Assembly: GCA_041675325.1 (NCBI GenBank)
Contig: JBAYUG010000003.1
Coordinates: 1-64,000, forward strand
Direction: 5' to 3'
Source of the DNA: CAIKZJ01 sp041675325
GTDB taxonomy: Bacteria > Bacteroidota > Ignavibacteria > Tepidaquicellales > Tepidaquicellaceae
DNA length: 64,000 bases
The position numbers were made by a program, and so were the translations under genes. This document shows positions 8,154-15,886 of this stretch, piece after piece (position 1 is the first letter of the stretch; the number at the start of each line of letters is the position of its first letter). The notes under the pieces were generated by a model. The model was given only the letters and a program-made list of their open reading frames with translations. It was not told the DNA's origin and did no database searches.

Positions 8154-9479
8154 TTAGTTTTTCTTTTCGCTCTTGGCTTTGTGAGTTTCCTTGAGTTTCG
8201 TTTCCTTAATTGGCGGATCATCTATCAGATACTTGAATTTTTTCTCAAATTCTTCTGTCGGCATATTTCCTATCAAAGCAAGTCTCGCTACATTCTTTAT
8301 CTCATCAAAATCATTCTTCTCAAGTCTTATCATGTATTTTCGTGCAACATGATACCCGTCTGAATCTACATCAACTTCTCTCGTCGCTATCTTTCCGTCC
8401 TTGCCGATTATGTCCTCAAACTTCACAGGCATAAGCTGTCCTTTGTCAACCGTTACAATCGCACCCGTATGCCCGTCCAGCAGATACCTTACCGCTGCAT
8501 ATCCAAGGTCCTGTGTGTATTCGCAGTCGAAAGGAATCGGAGATGCACACCTTAATTCGTATCCGATATCCTTGTTAACTATCGTTGCATGAATTCCTCT
8601 TTCTCTTAGTCTTCTTCTTACTTCGTCTTTTGTTATTCGCCCAAGGTCAATTTCCGATAACCTTATATTACCGTGCAAATCCTTTTCAAGGTTTACGTAC
8701 GGATGGTTTGCAAGTTCTTCGGGGTCTATTCTTGTTATTATTCCTTCGGCAAGTATTGCTACTCCGTATGTACTTCCTTGTGACATTCTCTTTATAATCG
8801 ATGCCTCAAGTATGTCGCAGATTGTTTCAAAACTAACAGTCTTATCTCTGAACTCTTCTCCGATAATCGTAAGCGTCGCTCCTGCTGCCTTACCAATACC
8901 AAGCGCCAGATGTCCTGCTTTTCTTCCCATCGTTACAACGTAGTACCATCTGTTCGTAGTTGCTGCATCAACCATCAGTGACTGTACAATATGAAAACCG
9001 AAATCCCTCGCCGTCTGATATCCGAATGTCGGCATGTTACCCGGTAATGGTAAATCGTTGTCAATAGTCTTCGGTACGTGCGCAACCTGTATTTGCCCTT
9101 TTGTTAATGTGTCGATTCTCAACGCACTCGTTGCGGTATCATCGCCGCCAATCGTTACTAAATAATCTACTGAAAGTTGTGTAAGTGCTTTTATTGTCGC
9201 ATCCAGCATTTCCTTGTTCTTTGCCGGATTGATTCTTGATGTATGAAGTATACTGCCGCCGTCAAAATGTATTCTTGAAACGTCGTCAATTCTTAATTCT
9301 GTAACGTGGCTCGAATCACCCCTCGATAAATATTCAAACCCGTCGTAAATTCCTATTACATTTAAACCAGAGTTTATTGCTTCTATTGTAACCGAACGGA
9401 TAACACCGTTAATTCCCGGTGCAGGACCGCCTCCAACAAGTATTGCTAAAGTTTTTTTCCTGTAATGATCTTGTGGCAT
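8154..9479 (-). CDS. Phosphofructokinase of the pyrophosphate-dependent type
   Basis: 441 aa, longer than the neighbouring PFK. It shows AILVGGGPAPGINGVIRS at the N-terminus, TIGGDDTATS (~110), HVPKTIDNDLPLPG (~136) and VTMGRKAGHLALG (~184). The Asp after GGD and the Lys before TIDND are the two residues known to favour pyrophosphate over ATP. Such enzymes run the F6P/FBP step reversibly, serving glycolysis and gluconeogenesis. The C-terminal ~40 residues are charged and Lys/Glu-rich. It is followed by a terminator, so it is transcribed apart from pfkA. The PPi assignment is inference from residues, not shown activity. Confidence 0.87.
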   Translation of the reverse strand: MPQDHYRKKTLAILVGGGPAPGINGVIRSVTIEAINSGLNVIGIYDGFEYLSRGDSSHVTELRIDDVSRIHFDGGSILHTSRINPAKNKEMLDATIKALTQLSVDYLVTIGGDDTATSALRIDTLTKGQIQVAHVPKTIDNDLPLPGNMPTFGYQTARDFGFHIVQSLMVDAATTNRWYYVVTMGRKAGHLALGIGKAAGATLTIIGEEFRDKTVSFETICDILEASIIKRMSQGSTYGVAILAEGIITRIDPEELANHPYVNLEKDLHGNIRLSEIDLGRITKDEVRRRLRERGIHATIVNKDIGYELRCASPIPFDCEYTQDLGYAAVRYLLDGHTGAIVTVDKGQLMPVKFEDIIGKDGKIATREVDVDSDGYHVARKYMIRLEKNDFDEIKNVARLALIGNMPTEEFEKKFKYLIDDPPIKETKLKETHKAKSEKKN

Positions 9480-9537
9480 TTTAATTTTAACCTTGTGTGA
9501 TTTGTGAAAATTTATTCGTTGTCATAGCAAATATATC

Positions 9538-11958
9538 CTACCAATTTACTAATTTTATCCTATTTCTTATAGTCATAAATAATAGCGCAATTAGATAAAA
9601 AACTCCCGCGATAAAAAACATATCTTTAAACCCGAACATCATCGCAAGTATCATCGTTAGTACGGTTCCGATTACCGAAAAGAATCCGTTTACCGCCCAT
9701 GAGACTCCTATCATTCTTGAGTCATCATTCGAAATAGCCGAAATTCCTGTCGGAAATGGAATGCCCATTAGAAACGAAAGCGGTGCTATCATTAAAACTG
9801 TAATTGTAATTCTTAGTATTAATCCCAGCGATACAAATGCATCAAAAAGGAATGGAGAAACTATTCCGATGAGGAATGTATAAATCACTATACCTAAAAA
9901 TATATACCGTATATTTTCCTTTTTGCTCGTGAGTTTCCCGGAATACTTCGCACCTATCCCCGAAAATATCAGCATTGATGAAATCACTGTTAGCATTGTA
10001 TATACAGGCTGTCCGAGGAATAGCGTGAACTTCTGTATCAACGCTATCTGTATTGAAATATAGCCGAGACCAATGAAAGCAAAGAACATCAAAAACTTCT
10101 TGTCAACCTTATGCTTTGCATCCCCCTTTATGAATATCGATGGTATTATCATCAGTACAAAAGCCACTAAAAGTATTTGTACGAGCATCGTTACAAGTGT
10201 AACCTGTGCAACCGGTTTTGATTTCAATGCAAGAATAGCTTTGTCATCCTGCGAGAATACATCCTTTATCGTCTGCCAGTTCACATCCTTAAATGAGTAG
10301 TTATCGTCAAAGAAAGGCTTGTCATCTGTGGCAGGGGAGTAAAGCGAGGGATTCTTCGCTATGTCAAGCTCTATGTTCTTGGAAGTTACAAGAGTCTTGT
10401 AAACGTTTTCCTGAATCGTCAGCGGGTCGTATTCAATATCAAGCCCAAGTGACGATGCCTCATTCCGCATTTCTATCATATCAAGTACATCAAAACCATT
10501 CTTCTTGTAAACAACTCCCGCTAAATAGCTGTTCGTTACCTCGAAGTCAGAAGCCGGTCTTTTGAATACTACGTAATTAAACTCATCGTTTTCTATTCCT
10601 AATTCTTTGCCCGCCTGTTTCAGCGTTGTGATGAGCTTCGGCAGCTGCGATTCAGGTCTCGATATGTAAAGTACTCCATCTTTGTCAAGATGCTTCAGAT
10701 AGTCCTTTACAGCTTCCTTAGTCATTATAAAATTTTCCACCATCGACATAGCACCGCTCGAAACCGCCGATGCTGATATAGTATGCGCCGATATTATAAC
10801 ATCAAATATTTCATTCCTTCTCTTCAAAACCGAACGCGCATCGTCAGTGATAATTTCTACTCTCGGATTGTTCTTTATAAGCGGTCCCGTCCACCCTGCA
10901 AGTGTATTGCTGATGAGGTCGTTCAGTATTCCGTTTATTTCAACACCAATAACTTTCTTCGCTGAATAGTACATGCTTACAAGAACTTCTCCGCCCCCGC
11001 CCGAACCGACTATAAAAACCTTATCCGCAGAATCCTTCGTCACAAATGCAAGATTTGAAGCGTCCGAAGGCTTTGTCGGTGGAGGCATCTTCCTTACGTT
11101 TGGAATGTTTGTGGTTGCGTTTCCTTCGTCAAGTATCGCCAGCATTAAGTTGTATCCGTCAGGCGAATCATCCTCCTCCCTCATAACGTCAACTTTTGAA
11201 ATCGTATTCCATGCCGAGAACTGATTTAGGTCAGGCCTCTCTGCTATATAGTTCGCGTAAATCTTATTAGGCGTTATCCTTATTTTCAGTACTTCATCCT
11301 TCTTTATTAAAAAAGCAAACACAAGTACCATCAGCACTCCTGATAAAAGAGCAAGATTCTTATGCTTGTCAATACTGAAAAACAATGCTGCAAGAAAACC
11401 AAATGCAGAAATAAACACTATCATTCCATTCCCGCCGACTAAAGGCATCAGCAGAGTAAAAGCAAAAACCGAAAGCCCAGCACCCACTAAATCAAAAAAG
11501 TAAAGCTTTGATACATCAGCCGAAAATTTAGTCAGCAGTATCGAAATAATCAACCCTGCGAAGAAAAAAGGAATAGTTATTAAAAGATAGTATATCGGAA
11601 TAATTACAAACTGAATTTTCTGTGTAAATAAACTGAACGGGTCAATCGGTACATAGTAAGAAGCAATAAAAGTTAGTACCACCGAACCTCCGTAAATCAT
11701 CGCCAGCACTGTCAAAAGTTTGTCCGTTGGTCTTTGTAAGAATTTTGGAAATAATGAAATCGCTACCCCGCTTATTCCAATCCCAAGCAACGCAACACTT
11801 ATTATCATAAACGCAAAATGATACCACAGCGAAACCGATAGTATCCTCGTCAATGTAAACTCATGCAAAAGCGATGCCATTGCTATAACAAATATTCCGG
11901 CAAGATGACCTCGCGAAAGATTCTCTTTTATTAAAACAAACGTATGCTTTTTCCTCAT
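9538..11958 (-). CDS. Polytopic membrane protein with spermidine-synthase-like domain
   Basis: 806 aa. Helices in the first ~220 residues are followed by a soluble Rossmann-type domain and a second set of ~6-7 helices from ~600 to the end (GLGYISIQIALIQKFTLFLG is typical). The soluble part shows FIVGSGGGGEV (~314) and GVEIN (~333), the nucleotide-binding features of aminopropyltransferases, and ITDDARS. The motif that should carry the catalytic Asp (DSSDP in spermidine synthases) reads ISAHTISAS (~386), so genuine spermidine synthesis is doubtful. Related membrane-fused proteins are commonly annotated as spermidine synthases without proof. It is on the same strand as kdsA, 40 bp away. Function open. 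Confidence 0.8.
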   Translation of the reverse strand: MRKKHTFVLIKENLSRGHLAGIFVIAMASLLHEFTLTRILSVSLWYHFAFMIISVALLGIGISGVAISLFPKFLQRPTDKLLTVLAMIYGGSVVLTFIASYYVPIDPFSLFTQKIQFVIIPIYYLLITIPFFFAGLIISILLTKFSADVSKLYFFDLVGAGLSVFAFTLLMPLVGGNGMIVFISAFGFLAALFFSIDKHKNLALLSGVLMVLVFAFLIKKDEVLKIRITPNKIYANYIAERPDLNQFSAWNTISKVDVMREEDDSPDGYNLMLAILDEGNATTNIPNVRKMPPPTKPSDASNLAFVTKDSADKVFIVGSGGGGEVLVSMYYSAKKVIGVEINGILNDLISNTLAGWTGPLIKNNPRVEIITDDARSVLKRRNEIFDVIISAHTISASAVSSGAMSMVENFIMTKEAVKDYLKHLDKDGVLYISRPESQLPKLITTLKQAGKELGIENDEFNYVVFKRPASDFEVTNSYLAGVVYKKNGFDVLDMIEMRNEASSLGLDIEYDPLTIQENVYKTLVTSKNIELDIAKNPSLYSPATDDKPFFDDNYSFKDVNWQTIKDVFSQDDKAILALKSKPVAQVTLVTMLVQILLVAFVLMIIPSIFIKGDAKHKVDKKFLMFFAFIGLGYISIQIALIQKFTLFLGQPVYTMLTVISSMLIFSGIGAKYSGKLTSKKENIRYIFLGIVIYTFLIGIVSPFLFDAFVSLGLILRITITVLMIAPLSFLMGIPFPTGISAISNDDSRMIGVSWAVNGFFSVIGTVLTMILAMMFGFKDMFFIAGVFYLIALLFMTIRNRIKLVNW

Positions 11959-11998
11959 AATCCTTTACTATTTAATAATAATTCAAACAATTATAGTA

Positions 11999-12817
11999 CT
12001 ATTTTGAAGCCCTGAATATAACAAGTAATCTCTTTAATAGTTCTTCCATCTTGTCAAGTTTAATCATGTTAGATCCATCGCTTAGTGCTTTTGCAGGGTT
12101 AGGATGCGTCTCAAAGAAGAACCCGTCAACCCCGATTGCGCAAGCTGCTTTTGCAAGAGGCTCTATAAACTCAGGATTGCCTCCGCTTACTCCGTTCTCT
12201 TTTGAAGGCATTTGTACGGAATGAGTCGCATCGAATATTACTGGATAGCCAAACTTCTTCATTATCGGAAAGCTTCTGAAATCAACAACAAGATTTTGAT
12301 AACCGAACGAACTTCCTCTTTCTGTGAGAAGTATTTTCTTGTTTCCTGCTGCCTCAACTTTCTTCGCCTGATATATCATATCCTGCGGCGCAAGAAATTG
12401 TCCCTTCTTGATGTTAACTACTTTGTTCGTGTTTCCCGCTACTTCGAGTATGTCAGTCTGTCTGCAAAGAAATGCCGGTATCTGTATTACGTCAACTATA
12501 TCGCCGAGCATCTCAGCCTCAAGTGCTGAGTGAACATCTGTAAGTACAGGTACATTAAACTCATACCGCACGCTCTCAAGTATTGATATAGCTTTATCAA
12601 AATCAATCCCCTTGAACGACTTACCCGAAGTTCTGTTCGCCTTCTTGTAAGATGCTTTAAATATAAATGGTATCTTGTGCTTGTCAGTTATTGTCTTAAG
12701 CTTCTCGCATGTCTTGAACACAATACTCTTGCTCTCAACAACACACGGACCCGATATCAGCAAAAAATTGCTGAGATTCTTAAGCCCTAATTCATTCTTA
12801 AAATACTTCGGTAGCAT
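11999..12817 (-). CDS. kdsA: 3-deoxy-8-phosphooctulonate synthase (KDO-8-phosphate synthase)
   Basis: Condenses phosphoenolpyruvate with arabinose 5-phosphate to KDO 8-phosphate, the first dedicated step toward the lipopolysaccharide core sugar. 272 aa, full length. SGPCVVES puts a cysteine at residue 25; with His in DATHSVQ (~198), Glu in FFETHPNP (~235) and Asp in LSDGSNM (~246) this is the ligand set of the metal-dependent class, where metal-free enzymes have Asn in place of Cys. FKASYKKANRTS matches the phosphate-binding loop. It lies 7 bp downstream of the TrmH-type gene on the same strand, so probably cotranscribed. Confidence 0.95.
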   Translation of the reverse strand: MLPKYFKNELGLKNLSNFLLISGPCVVESKSIVFKTCEKLKTITDKHKIPFIFKASYKKANRTSGKSFKGIDFDKAISILESVRYEFNVPVLTDVHSALEAEMLGDIVDVIQIPAFLCRQTDILEVAGNTNKVVNIKKGQFLAPQDMIYQAKKVEAAGNKKILLTERGSSFGYQNLVVDFRSFPIMKKFGYPVIFDATHSVQMPSKENGVSGGNPEFIEPLAKAACAIGVDGFFFETHPNPAKALSDGSNMIKLDKMEELLKRLLVIFRASK

Positions 12818-12824
12818 AATTTGA

Positions 12825-13412
12825 TTATCTGTTTAAGTAGCCCGTTAATTTTTGTTTTAATCCTTTCGCTGTGTATGCAGACTTGTCGTACATTCCCGCA
12901 TCTGTTCTTTGCCGCAAAGCCTCATATATACAAACTGCAACCGAGACCGATACATTTAGCGATTGCACCATCCCGACCATTGGTATCAGGAAGTTCTTGT
13001 CGGAAAGTTTCTTAGCTTCTTCTGAAACGCCTCGGTGTTCATTGCCAAATACCAATGCAATTCTTTTCGTCAAATCAATATCATACAAGGAAAGATTCTT
13101 TTTATTCTCTGCCATGTATGTCGAATATATCTTGTACTTTTGTTTCTTTAGTTCAGCAAAGCATTTCTTTACTGAATCGTGCTTAACAACTTCAACCCAC
13201 TTCTTTGCACTTGCAGAAGAGATCTTGCTTATCCTTGGGAACTTCTCCTCGCCGTTATAAATCAGATGAATCTTATCTATACCAACGGATTCTGCTGTTC
13301 GCAGTATTGCACTTACGTTGTGCGGGTCATGCAGGTTCTCAAGTACAAGCGTAAGATATTTCTGCCTCTTCGAAACAACCTCTCTGAACTTATTTAGCCT
13401 TTTCTCTGTCAA
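12825..13412 (-). CDS. SpoU/TrmH-family tRNA/rRNA 2'-O-methyltransferase
   Basis: SPOUT-class RNA ribose methylase, 195 aa. Motif 1 is NLHDPHNVSAILRTAESVG (~26-44) with the conserved Asn and Arg; motif 2 is VFGNEHRGVS (~120), whose Glu is conserved; motif 3 is IPMVGMVQSLNVSVSVAV (~143-160), forming the knotted SAM site. The size and short N-terminus resemble TrmH, which makes Gm18 in tRNA, but rRNA targets cannot be excluded, so no symbol is given. First gene of a likely two-gene operon with kdsA. The divergent neighbour begins 55 bp away. Confidence 0.88.
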   Translation of the reverse strand: MTEKRLNKFREVVSKRQKYLTLVLENLHDPHNVSAILRTAESVGIDKIHLIYNGEEKFPRISKISSASAKKWVEVVKHDSVKKCFAELKKQKYKIYSTYMAENKKNLSLYDIDLTKRIALVFGNEHRGVSEEAKKLSDKNFLIPMVGMVQSLNVSVSVAVCIYEALRQRTDAGMYDKSAYTAKGLKQKLTGYLNR

Positions 13413-13467
13413 TACTATTAGATTAATTAAGACTTTATTTTTAAAAATTAATCAAATATGTTACTAT

Positions 13468-14124
13468 ATGCAATTTAAAATTATGAGGGTATTTATTGTA
13501 TCTGTTATGCTTGTTTTATTTCAGTTTACTTCTGCATTCGCACAAGTTAAACCGGTGAACAAGACTGACATAAATCCTGCGGCTTCAAATAACAACTGGG
13601 CTATAGGTATGTTCTATTCCGATAACGGTTTCGGACTTAGCGGAACTTTTTCGTCAAGGCTTGCAAGAACTACGGACTTGAATTTCAAACTTTCTATCTC
13701 GGGCGTTACTGACAACAGCGAAGTCGAGTATTACGATTACTACGGCAACTCTATCATCAGAGGCAAAGAAAACAGGGTCTTCATGAGCACGCTTAGTATC
13801 GGACTTAAACACAATATTTTCTTCGACGATATTGAAGGTAACTTCAAACCTTTGATTAAGGGCGGCATAGCACCGACTTTGATTTTTTTCTCTCCTTATT
13901 CAAAGACTTTCTTCGATTCGTTTAAATACGCGCAGACGAGTTACGGCTTAGGCGTTTACGGCGGCGTAGGTATTGAGTATTATGAATCGAAAAGCATCGG
14001 CTTGGGAATTACATTTGAGTACTATTACATCCCCGTGCTCGGTCCCGACGTTTACAGTTTGAAGGATAAGAAGATAACTAACGTTGGCGGCGTGCAGATT
14101 GGCTTCACTTTTATGTTCTTATAA
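13468..14124 (+). CDS. Putative outer-membrane beta-barrel protein
   Basis: 218 aa if started at the ATG at 13468 (alternative ATG at 13483). The longer upstream frame overlaps the opposite-strand methylase and is unlikely. Residues 1-26 form a signal peptide ending SAFAQ. The rest alternates aromatic and small residues in short amphipathic strands (WAIGMFYSDNGFGLSGTF, LNFKLSISGV, YGLGVYGGVGIEYY) and ends GVQIGFTFMFL with terminal hydrophobic/aromatic residues, as in outer-membrane barrels of about eight strands. No family recognised. Gene stands alone upstream of prfA, with a weak hairpin and T-run between them. Confidence 0.72.
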   Translation: MQFKIMRVFIVSVMLVLFQFTSAFAQVKPVNKTDINPAASNNNWAIGMFYSDNGFGLSGTFSSRLARTTDLNFKLSISGVTDNSEVEYYDYYGNSIIRGKENRVFMSTLSIGLKHNIFFDDIEGNFKPLIKGGIAPTLIFFSPYSKTFFDSFKYAQTSYGLGVYGGVGIEYYESKSIGLGITFEYYYIPVLGPDVYSLKDKKITNVGGVQIGFTFMFL

Positions 14125-14140
14125 GTTTAATAGATTATTA

Positions 14141-14177
14141 TTTGTCTTAATTAAGATGACGGATTTGTGTATTTTTG
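14141..14177 (+). promoter_or_regulatory. Possible Bacteroidota-type promoter for prfA
   Basis: TATTTTTG at 14170-14177 matches the known -7 element TAnnTTTG. A TTTG at 14141-14144 could be the -33 element, though the spacing is somewhat long. A 5-bp CTTAG/CTAAG hairpin with six T (14187-14219) lies between it and the start codon and might instead terminate the upstream gene. Confidence 0.3.
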
Positions 14178-14232
14178 AAAATTAGGCTTAGTCTGTTACA
14201 CTCACGGGCTAAGTTTTTTAATAATTAATATT

Positions 14233-15300
14233 ATGTTTGATAAACTTGAAAAAGTAAGTGACAGGTACAAGGAGATTTCCGACCTTCTGTCCAAGCTTGA
14301 AACGATTAACGATCAGAATGAATTCAGAAAGCTTTCAAAGGAGTATTCCGACCTGACCGAAATTGTTAACGCTTATAATAATTATCTCAGTTTGAAAAAA
14401 GAATATGACGAGAATAAAGACCTGATGTATAACTCGGGAGACTTTGAATTGAAGGAGCTTGCAAAAGAGGAAGTCGAACGGATTGAACCCGTGCTGCTTG
14501 ACTCGGAGAACCTGATAAAAGAGCTGCTTGTTCCTAAAGACCCCATCGATGAGAAGAATGCTATTCTGGAAATCAGAGCCGGCACCGGCGGAGACGAGGC
14601 ATCGCTTTTTGCTGCCGAGCTTTACAGGATGTATGCTCGTTACTTTGAAGTGAAGCGCTGGAAAGTTGAAGTGATTGATTACAGCGAGTCTTCAATTCCC
14701 GGCGGGCTGAAAGAGGCTGTCGTTAACGTTATCACGAAAGGTGCTTACGGCGAGCTGAAGTATGAAAGCGGCGTGCACAGAGTTCAGCGTGTGCCCAAGA
14801 CAGAGGCTAACGGGCGGGTGCATACCTCCGCCGCGTCAGTTGCAGTGCTTCCCGAAGCAGAAGATTTTGATGTAGAGATAAATGATAATGACCTGAAGAT
14901 AGACGTTTACCGTTCAGGCGGCGCAGGCGGTCAGAATGTTAACAAGGTTGAAACCGCTATTCGCATTACACATCATCCGACAGGGCTTGTTGTCATCTGT
15001 CAGGACGAACGTTCGCAGCTAAAGAACAAGCTTAAAGCGATGAAGGTCTTGCGTTCAAGGCTTTATGAACTGGAACTTGAAAAGCGTACCAAAGAAACAA
15101 GCTCTCAGCGAAAGGAAATGGTGAAAACCGGCGACCGAAGCGAGAAGATTCGAACGTATAACTTCCCCCAAAACAGACTTACCGATCACAGAATAGGGCT
15201 TACCCTTTACAATCTCACCGATGTCATGCAGGGCGACCTCGATGAGATAATCGAGAAGCTTAAAATGGCAGATAGAGCCGACAAATTGAGCGAACATTAG
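14233..15300 (+). CDS. prfA: Peptide chain release factor 1
   Basis: Recognises UAA/UAG stop codons and triggers peptide release. 355 aa, normal length. The catalytic GGQ loop is SGGAGGQNVNKVE (~229-241). The stop-codon recognition tripeptide PxT is present as PKT (~189) in HRVQRVPKTEANGR, which separates RF1 from RF2 (SPF). The N-terminal ~100 residues are the helical domain and the C-terminal third has the usual NFPQNRLTDHR. It has its own gap upstream and a long repeat-bearing gap downstream, so probably monocistronic. Confidence 0.96.
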   Translation: MFDKLEKVSDRYKEISDLLSKLETINDQNEFRKLSKEYSDLTEIVNAYNNYLSLKKEYDENKDLMYNSGDFELKELAKEEVERIEPVLLDSENLIKELLVPKDPIDEKNAILEIRAGTGGDEASLFAAELYRMYARYFEVKRWKVEVIDYSESSIPGGLKEAVVNVITKGAYGELKYESGVHRVQRVPKTEANGRVHTSAASVAVLPEAEDFDVEINDNDLKIDVYRSGGAGGQNVNKVETAIRITHHPTGLVVICQDERSQLKNKLKAMKVLRSRLYELELEKRTKETSSQRKEMVKTGDRSEKIRTYNFPQNRLTDHRIGLTLYNLTDVMQGDLDEIIEKLKMADRADKLSEH

Positions 15301-15543
15301 GCAATATTTGATAAAAATCATCCCTTTTATACCAAAAGTCCGCTAAATTTGATAAATTTTCAGTAAAACCGCTATATCCGGTAACAAAAACCTATCAAAA
15401 TGCAATCGTTTTCCGTAAGCAGCCAAAAAGCAGCTTTCAGCATCGCTTTGAAGTAAAACTACATCCATCCGCTTGCAAACCGCAAAAATCCCGCAGAATC
15501 GAACTTTTACAGACAAAACATCGATTTTGGGCTGTTTTACGAG

Positions 15544-15737
15544 AACATGGACGTGCATGTCGCCTCGGTAACGGTTACCGAGCTAACATGGACGTGCATG
15601 TCGCCTCGGTAACGGTTACCGAGCTAACATGTCCGTGCATGTCGCCTCGGTAACGGTTACCAAGCTAACACGTCCGTGCATGTCGCCTCGGTAACGGTTA
15701 CCAAGCTAACACGTCCGTGCATGTCGCTTCGGTAACG
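15544..15737. repeat. 41-bp tandem array, four full units and one partial, two hairpins per unit
   Basis: Units start at 15544, 15585, 15626, 15667 and 15708 (last ~30 bp only). Each unit has ACATG-6 nt-CATGT followed by CTCGGTAACGGTTACCGAG, a near-perfect 19-bp palindrome with one central base. Units 1-2 are identical apart from nothing visible; units 3-5 change GAC to TCC, units 4-5 change ACATG to ACACG, and units 3-4 change CCGAG to CCAAG. Both arm changes keep pairing as G-U if the minus strand is the RNA. No genes, spacers or CRISPR features are associated. It sits in a 586-bp gap (15301-15886) that holds nothing else recognisable. Confidence 0.93.
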
Positions 15738-15886
15738 AAATTTTAAGCAAAATGACCTTATAAGTTCATACAATTCAAAGGAATTTCACCTTTTCTTACG
15801 AAAATATCAAGAAGATTTTAGCGGAGACCTAAATAATATTCCCATTTCATGAAACCTTTGAGTACCATCTTCGTTATTATTAGTAA

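Noticed and set aside
13318..13467. Upstream extension of the outer-membrane protein
   Set aside because: Overlaps the divergent methylase gene and would bury the signal peptide.
15343..15558. 71-aa minus-strand frame ending in the prfA downstream gap
   Set aside because: Begins within the first 41-bp unit, with no start signal and no recognisable domain.
15544..15737. 41-bp array considered as a CRISPR
   Set aside because: Units are directly abutting with no unique spacers, and no cas genes are nearby.
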